NCBI GenBank assembly: GCA_024762845.1
Contig: JANTGQ010000031.1
Coordinates: 1-10,693 of the forward strand
DNA length: 10,693 nucleotides
Direction of reading: 5' to 3'
From: Nitratifractor sp.
GTDB lineage: Bacteria > Campylobacterota > Campylobacteria > Campylobacterales > Sulfurovaceae
Shown here: in pieces, positions 6,475 through 10,693 of the stretch
How positions within the stretch are numbered: position 1 is the first letter of the stretch
Layout of the letters: each line of letters begins with the position of its first letter
Notes under the pieces: model-generated
What the model saw: the letters and a program-made list of their open reading frames with translations, nothing else
Database searches by the model: none
What the model was told of the DNA's origin: nothing
Translations under genes and position numbers: made by a program

Positions 6475-7770
6475 ATGTTTCATTTAAAAGAGCACAATAC
6501 CAATGTGAAGACAGAGTTTATGGCAGGGTTAACAACCTTTTTGACAATGATGTATATTGTTCCTGTTAATGGTTTTATACTTGCAGATGCAGGTTTGCCA
6601 ATGGGTGCGGTAGTGACAGCTACAGCTTTAATAACAATATTAGCGACACTATTTAGTGGGTTATGGGGGAATACACCAATTGCTATGAGTGTCGGTATGG
6701 GGCTTAACGCTTATTTTGCATATGGTTTGGTATTGGGGATGAAGATACCTTGGCAGACAGCTTTGGGAATTGTATTTATATCAGGTATTATCTTTGTGGT
6801 GCTATCGTTTACGAAGTTTAGAGTTTGGATAATGACCTCTATTCCTATGGATTTGCGCCGATCTATCAGTGCAGGTATTGGAGCATTTATCGCATTTATC
6901 GGATTAAAAGAGATGCATATAATTGTAGCCGACAAAGCTACCTTTGTAACACTTGGACACTTTAGCGACCCACACGTTTTGCTTGGTGCTTTTGGGATAA
7001 TTTTGGCTCTTACACTCTATGCCTATAAAATACGGGGTGCATTTATATTGTCGGTTTTAATAAGTTCTATTATAGGTTGGAGCTTACTACCGGATTTAAA
7101 ATTTCCTGAGCATATTTTTAGTATGCCAGCCTCTATATCTCCAATCTTTCTACATTTAGATATTATGTCCGCTCTTACGCTCTCTTTAGCACCTGTAATT
7201 GTAACTTTTTTAATTACAGATATGTTCGATACACTAGGAACCCTAACCGCAGTAGGTGCAAGAGCAAACCTTTTCCAAGAGGGTACAAAAGAGGATAAAG
7301 CGTTAGAGAAAACTCTCGAAGCAGATGCTGCTGCCACGGTAGCCGGCTCTTTGCTAGGTGTTTCGACAACAACCTCTTTTATAGAGTCTGCAAGTGGTGT
7401 AGAAGCTGGTGGTAGAACAGGTTTAACAGCACTATTTACAGCACTGTTTTTTGTTGGGACTCTCTTTTTGCTCCCGCTCTTTAAAGCTATTCCAGAACCT
7501 GCAATTTTACCTATTTTGGTAGCGGTTGGTGTACTGATGTTTATGGAGCTTGGGCGAATGAACTTTAAAGATATGGATATCGCAACTGCAGCAGCAGCAT
7601 TTTTCTCTATTTTGCTTATGCCATTAACATTTTCGATAACAAATGGTTTGGCAGCTGCTTTTGTAACATATACAGCTATAAAATTGGCAAAGGGTGAGTT
7701 TAAAGATTTGAATTTAGGTGTTATTGTTATCTCTATTATCTCATTAATAGTTTTTATAGTACACGCATAA
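6475..7770 (+). CDS. NCS2/AzgA-family purine permease (guanine/hypoxanthine type)
   Basis: This 431-residue inner-membrane protein has many hydrophobic helices (about 12-14 segments) and imports purine bases by cation symport. It belongs to the AzgA branch of NCS2, which includes guanine/hypoxanthine permeases such as PbuG and GhxP. Landmarks are the N-terminal TEFMAGLTTFLTMMYI, MSVGMGLNAYFAY, DMFDTLGTL, EADAAATVAGSLLGVSTTTSFIESASGV and GGRTGLTA, the last two forming the typical substrate-site region. Length is normal. A strong ribosome site (AAGGAGG) lies just upstream of the ATG. The next gene is a purine-type phosphoribosyltransferase only nine bases away, so uptake is coupled to trapping of the base as a nucleotide. 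The exact base preference (guanine, hypoxanthine or adenine) cannot be read from the sequence. Confidence 0.9.
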   Translation: MFHLKEHNTNVKTEFMAGLTTFLTMMYIVPVNGFILADAGLPMGAVVTATALITILATLFSGLWGNTPIAMSVGMGLNAYFAYGLVLGMKIPWQTALGIVFISGIIFVVLSFTKFRVWIMTSIPMDLRRSISAGIGAFIAFIGLKEMHIIVADKATFVTLGHFSDPHVLLGAFGIILALTLYAYKIRGAFILSVLISSIIGWSLLPDLKFPEHIFSMPASISPIFLHLDIMSALTLSLAPVIVTFLITDMFDTLGTLTAVGARANLFQEGTKEDKALEKTLEADAAATVAGSLLGVSTTTSFIESASGVEAGGRTGLTALFTALFFVGTLFLLPLFKAIPEPAILPILVAVGVLMFMELGRMNFKDMDIATAAAAFFSILLMPLTFSITNGLAAAFVTYTAIKLAKGEFKDLNLGVIVISIISLIVFIVHA

Positions 7771-7779
7771 GGGTAAAAG

Positions 7780-8226
7780 TTGGAAAAAAAGTATTATGGA
7801 TATAGTGAGTTTTTAGGTGATGTTAAAGAGTTATCGGCAAAGGTTAAAGAGTATAATCCAGATACACTTTTGGCAGTGGCAAGAGGTGGTTTGACCCTTG
7901 GGCACTTTATGGCGCAGGCATTAGATACACGCCGCCTTTTTGCACTAAACTCTATACACTATGAGAAAGAGAGCAAGCTTGAAACTATCGAGATATTTAA
8001 TATACCAGATCTAAAGAGTGCTAAAAGAGTGGTAGTTGTCGATGACATCGTAGATAGCGGAGAGACATTGAGCGAAATTATTAAGGTATTACAAAAAGCC
8101 TATCCGCATTGTGAGTTTAAACTCGCAACTATCTTTTACAAACCCACAGCTATTATTCAAGCCGATTACACACTTAAAGAGGCAAAAGAGTGGATAGACT
8201 TCTTTTGGGAGGTAGATCCACTTTAA
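7780..8226 (+). CDS. Purine-type phosphoribosyltransferase (probable xanthine/guanine/hypoxanthine)
   Basis: This 148-residue cytoplasmic type I phosphoribosyltransferase joins a base to PRPP to give the nucleotide. The PRPP-binding loop VVVVDDIVDSGETL (84-97) and the early ARGG loop (34-37) are intact, and the C-terminal WIDFFWEVDPL resembles the tail of Gpt-type xanthine-guanine enzymes. The start is TTG at 7780, supported by AAGGG six bases upstream that overlaps the permease stop; no ATG is available near the N-terminus. Its place nine bases after an AzgA-type permease strongly suggests purine salvage. Other members of the fold, such as generic annotated phosphoribosyltransferases, cannot be excluded without a structural match of the base-binding hood. 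Confidence 0.85.
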   Translation: MEKKYYGYSEFLGDVKELSAKVKEYNPDTLLAVARGGLTLGHFMAQALDTRRLFALNSIHYEKESKLETIEIFNIPDLKSAKRVVVVDDIVDSGETLSEIIKVLQKAYPHCEFKLATIFYKPTAIIQADYTLKEAKEWIDFFWEVDPL

Positions 8227-8240
8227 CCCGGTTATGCAGA

Positions 8241-8286
8241 AGAAAATATGAAACCTTATTTCTACTATTAGTGTGTCATATTTTCT
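8241..8286. repeat. 11-bp perfect inverted repeat with 24-base spacer
   Basis: AGAAAATATGA (8241-8251) is repeated inverted as TCATATTTTCT (8276-8286). It starts 14 bases after the phosphoribosyltransferase stop. No T-run follows, so it is not a classical intrinsic terminator for the purine operon. It could be a weak terminator, a processing hairpin or an old element end; nothing decides between these. Confidence 0.4.
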
Positions 8287-8289
8287 CAG

Positions 8290-8460
8290 TTACTTAGTTG
8301 ATTTTCTATAATTTTTCCTAATGCTTTCTATTTTAATTTGAGAAGGACTACCATTAATACATGCAACAATATTTCTACATAAACTACAAAATATGGGTAA
8401 AAGCTTATTGAACCAGGATTGGCAGATTTCAAGCAATTCTAATGCATAATCCGAGTTGAA
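8290..8460 (-). pseudogene. Possible decayed coding fragment in the gap before the glycan module
   Basis: The minus strand has an open frame that ends at 8290 and reads plausibly protein-like over about 50 residues, including LELLEICQSWFNKLLPIFC, two further cysteines and a basic C-terminus ending NYRKSTK. Beyond 8460 the same frame runs antisense to the next gene, and I see no ribosome site or start for a complete gene. It may be the 3' remnant of a gene lost from this spot, or chance. I do not recognise the family. The rest of the 266-base gap (8227-8492) holds the inverted repeat at 8241-8286 and no other gene that I can support. Confidence 0.25.
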
Positions 8461-8492
8461 CGTATAGATAGAGTGAGTTGAAAGGAGTCTAT

Positions 8493-9854
8493 TTGAGGGG
8501 TATGATAACTGTAATAACTTATGGAACATATGATATGTTGCATAAAGGGCATATTAATCTGCTAAAGCGTGCCAAAGCACTTGGAGATTACCTTATCGTA
8601 GGTGTTACCGATGAAAATTACGATCGCTCTCGAGGGAAACTAAATGTCTCAGAGAGTACAAAAAAACGAATGAAAGCTGTAGAGGCACTGGACTTTGTAG
8701 ATAAAGTGATTGTCGAGACCCACAAGGGGCAAAAAGCTGAAGATATGGTCAAGTATGATGTAGATATCTTTGCTATTGGAGATGACTGGATAGGCGCATT
8801 TGATTACCTAAACGAGTATACACATGTAGAGTATCTGCCAAGAACAGAGGGAATCTCTAGCACACAGCTGCGTAAAGAGCACTTTAGCAAGATAAAATTG
8901 GGCTTGGTAGGTTTAGGGCGAGATACAGAAGCTTTTATCGAAGAGGCTCAAAATGTCTCTAGTATTAAGATTAACCGAATCTATGCAAAAGATTTTTTAG
9001 CGGTCAAAGCATTTACAAAAGATAATGAGCTTATAAAGTACGGTCACGACAATTATGAAGATTTTTTGGATACATCTATTCAAGCAGTCTATATAGACAC
9101 GGTGCTCGATAGACACTACCACCTTATAAAAGCTGCACTTGAAGCCGATAAACATGTATTATGCGAAAACCCAATTGCATTGGGGAAAGAGGAGTTAAAA
9201 GAGTTGTTACATATTGCCAAGAAGCGAAAACTCATTCTGCTTCCTGCAGTAAAAACAGCCTTTTTACCTGCATTTAACCAGATGCTAAAAGTGCTCGAAG
9301 AGGGTGATATTGGAGAGATTAGAGAGGTTAGAGCCACACGAACATCTCTCTATAGAGAAAAAAACTATCCAGACACCTTTATAGCGCAGGGTGCAACAAA
9401 TATTCTTTCAAGTTATCCATCTTTGCTGGTTAAAAAGGTCTTAGGCAAACATAAAAGTATAGACTTTTTTGATCAGGAAGAGAATGGATACGATATAAGT
9501 AACCTTATTATTACAAGACACAAAGGGGGAGCAGTTGGGGTCTCTAGGGTAGCGACAGGTGCTAAGTCAGAAGGCGACGCTGTAATATCGGGAAGTAAAG
9601 GGTATATCTATATTCCGGCACCTTGGTGGCTAACAAAGAGCTTCTCTATACGTTTTGAAGATGAGCATAAAACCCAAGAGTATAAATATGAGTTTGCAGG
9701 AAGCGGTTTGCGATATATGATTGCAGAGTTTGCTTCGCTGATACAGCGTAACAAGAGTACATCCAAGATGCTTACCCCTACAGATATTGTAGAGATTAAT
9801 CGTATCCCATTGGAGTATGATGAGTTTAAAAAATTAAGAAAAAAAGAGAGTTAA
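8493..9854 (+). CDS. Fusion of glycerol-3-phosphate-cytidylyltransferase-like domain and Gfo/Idh/MocA oxidoreductase domain
   Basis: This cytoplasmic protein of about 453 residues has two domains. Residues 4-133 are a TagD-like nucleotidyltransferase: GTYDMLHKGH (11-20, the HxGH CTP-binding motif), IGDDWIGAFDYL, and RTEGISST (117-124). This type makes CDP-glycerol or a related CDP-polyol. Residues 135-450 are a Gfo/Idh/MocA Rossmann dehydrogenase with its C-terminal domain (ISGSKGYIYIPAPWW). That half looks altered: the usual EKP motif reads Glu225-Asn226-Pro227, and the dinucleotide loop is GLGRDT. TTG at 8493 is preferred as start because AAAGGAG (8481-8487) lies five bases upstream; ATG at 8502 is the alternative and gives a slightly shorter family-like N-terminus. 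The aminotransferase follows after six bases. Together they suggest synthesis of a CDP-linked amino-polyol for surface glycans; the product is inferred. Confidence 0.85.
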   Translation: MRGMITVITYGTYDMLHKGHINLLKRAKALGDYLIVGVTDENYDRSRGKLNVSESTKKRMKAVEALDFVDKVIVETHKGQKAEDMVKYDVDIFAIGDDWIGAFDYLNEYTHVEYLPRTEGISSTQLRKEHFSKIKLGLVGLGRDTEAFIEEAQNVSSIKINRIYAKDFLAVKAFTKDNELIKYGHDNYEDFLDTSIQAVYIDTVLDRHYHLIKAALEADKHVLCENPIALGKEELKELLHIAKKRKLILLPAVKTAFLPAFNQMLKVLEEGDIGEIREVRATRTSLYREKNYPDTFIAQGATNILSSYPSLLVKKVLGKHKSIDFFDQEENGYDISNLIITRHKGGAVGVSRVATGAKSEGDAVISGSKGYIYIPAPWWLTKSFSIRFEDEHKTQEYKYEFAGSGLRYMIAEFASLIQRNKSTSKMLTPTDIVEINRIPLEYDEFKKLRKKES

Positions 9855-9860
9855 TAGTTT

Positions 9861-10693
9861 ATGATATACGAAGATTACTATATTTTTACACCAGGACCCG
9901 TAAAGATGTCTGACGAAATTTTAGCAATTGGGGCAAAACAGACACCCTATTTTAGAAATGCGGCATTCTCTGAGGTGGTTCTTAACTGCGAAAAAGGCTT
10001 GCTAGAGATGGTAAATGCACCCAAAGGCTCACGCGTTCTCTTTTTAACAGCATCGGGAACGGCTGGGATGGAGTCGGCAGTTATGAACCTTTTAGGAGAT
10101 AGCGACAATGCTTTGGTAGTAAACGGTGGAGGGTTTGGAGCTCGTTTTGTAGATATTTGTAAGCGTCATTGCGTTAAGCATTGCGACTTTAAAGTGGAGC
10201 AGAGCAATCTAACAGATATAGAAGAGCTAGCACCAAAAGAAGAGTTTAGTTCTCTAATCGTAAATGCCCACGAAACCAGTGTTGGGCATATCTATAACCT
10301 CGATAGTATGGGAAAATACGCAAAAAAGCATAATATGTTTTTTATTGTAGATGCAATTAGTATGCTTGTTACAGACCCTCTTGACATGCAGGCTTCGAAT
10401 ATAGATGTTGTTATAGCAAGCAGCCAAAAAGGCTTAGCACTGCCACCGGGCTTAACAATGGTTATACTCTCTCCAAAAGCTATAGAACGCTTGAAGGATG
10501 TAGATAATCTCTACTTCGATTTTAAAGATTACCTACAAAATGGAGAGCGTGGGCAAACACCTTATACCCCAGCCGTAACCATAATGCTGCAACTAGAAGC
10601 AAGGTTAGAGCAGATAGCAAGACGTGGGGGAGTAGAGCAGAGCATACAGAGCGCAAAAGAGATAGCAGAGTACTTTAGAGAGGCTATTAAACC
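9861..10693 (+). CDS. Class V aminotransferase (alanine-glyoxylate / 2-aminoethylphosphonate transaminase-like), 3' partial
   Basis: This is the first 277 residues of a PLP-dependent class V (fold type I) aminotransferase; the window ends before its C-terminus. Motifs are FTPGPV (9-14), YFRNAAFSEVV, the phosphate-binding ASGTAGMESA (64-73), HETSVG (137-142), the PLP-nitrogen aspartate Asp164 in VDAIS, and the Schiff-base lysine Lys190 in SSQKGLALPPGL. All catalytic residues visible in this part are intact, so it is likely active. Its relatives include alanine-glyoxylate aminotransferase and 2-aminoethylphosphonate-pyruvate aminotransferase (PhnW). No phosphonate genes are seen, and its position six bases after the cytidylyltransferase-oxidoreductase fusion points instead to amination of a keto intermediate in nucleotide-polyol synthesis. 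Only a poor GAGAG-like ribosome site precedes the ATG, so translation is probably coupled to the upstream gene. Confidence 0.85.
   Translation, partial: MIYEDYYIFTPGPVKMSDEILAIGAKQTPYFRNAAFSEVVLNCEKGLLEMVNAPKGSRVLFLTASGTAGMESAVMNLLGDSDNALVVNGGGFGARFVDICKRHCVKHCDFKVEQSNLTDIEELAPKEEFSSLIVNAHETSVGHIYNLDSMGKYAKKHNMFFIVDAISMLVTDPLDMQASNIDVVIASSQKGLALPPGLTMVILSPKAIERLKDVDNLYFDFKDYLQNGERGQTPYTPAVTIMLQLEARLEQIARRGGVEQSIQSAKEIAEYFREAIK

Noticed and set aside
8445..8450. CATAAT as a -10 box for the cytidylyltransferase fusion gene
   Set aside because: It is plausible by position, but it deviates from the perfect boxes elsewhere in the window and the nearest -35-like TTGGCA is about 20 bases away, so it is too weak to annotate.
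8227..8455. Imperfect terminal inverted repeats suggesting a MITE or insertion-sequence scar
   Set aside because: CCCGGTTATGCA near 8227 resembles the reverse complement of the sequence near 8440-8455 only if gaps are allowed. There is no target-site duplication and no transposase, so chance is the simpler explanation.
468..10693. A phosphonate pathway made of a PhnY-like aldehyde dehydrogenase and a PhnW-like aminotransferase
   Set aside because: The two genes are almost 8 kb apart in different operons, no PhnA, PhnX or C-P lyase gene is present, and the aminotransferase is paired with a cytidylyltransferase instead.

Overview
The window is AT-rich, gene-dense bacterial DNA. It most likely comes from a Campylobacterota (epsilonproteobacterial) chromosome, of the Sulfurimonas/Sulfurovum kind. 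This is inferred from the mix of genes (a divergent polysaccharide deacetylase next to a short dprA, and ruvX), the frequent TTG/GTG starts, tight or overlapping gene junctions, and promoters made of a strong TATAAT box with T-rich DNA upstream but no clear -35. No tRNA, rRNA, CRISPR array or complete insertion sequence was seen.

Layout. (1) 1-291 is the 3' end of a small heat-shock protein gene, followed by a strong hairpin terminator. (2) 468-2377 holds an aldehyde dehydrogenase overlapping by one base a DUF523/TudS-like iron-sulfur desulfidase gene, driven by a TATAAT promoter. (3) A 66-residue unknown gene lies on the minus strand at 2395-2595. It is divergent from a deacetylase-fold secreted protein and dprA (2659-4277), which also overlap by one base. 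(4) A periplasmic TlpA-like thioredoxin gene on the minus strand (4270-4821) overlaps the end of dprA. It shares a divergent promoter region with a plus-strand run of exported NagZ-like glycoside hydrolase, ruvX, NCS2/AzgA purine permease and a purine-type phosphoribosyltransferase (4950-8226). (5) After a 266-base non-coding gap with a possible decayed reading frame, a new module starts: a cytidylyltransferase fused to a Gfo/Idh/MocA oxidoreductase domain (8493-9854), then a class V aminotransferase (9861 onward) cut by the window end.

How the genes work together. Most of the window is housekeeping: proteostasis, aldehyde oxidation, peptidoglycan turnover, DNA recombination and transformation, and purine salvage, where the permease and phosphoribosyltransferase are a natural import-and-trap pair. 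The last two genes are the most interesting part. A glycerol-3-phosphate-cytidylyltransferase-like domain, a dehydrogenase-fold domain and an aminotransferase in a row suggest a pathway to a CDP-activated amino-polyol (for example a CDP-aminoglycerol) for decorating a surface glycan. That product is a hypothesis. In this copy the oxidoreductase half has changed residues at its usual cofactor and catalytic motifs, which makes its present role uncertain.
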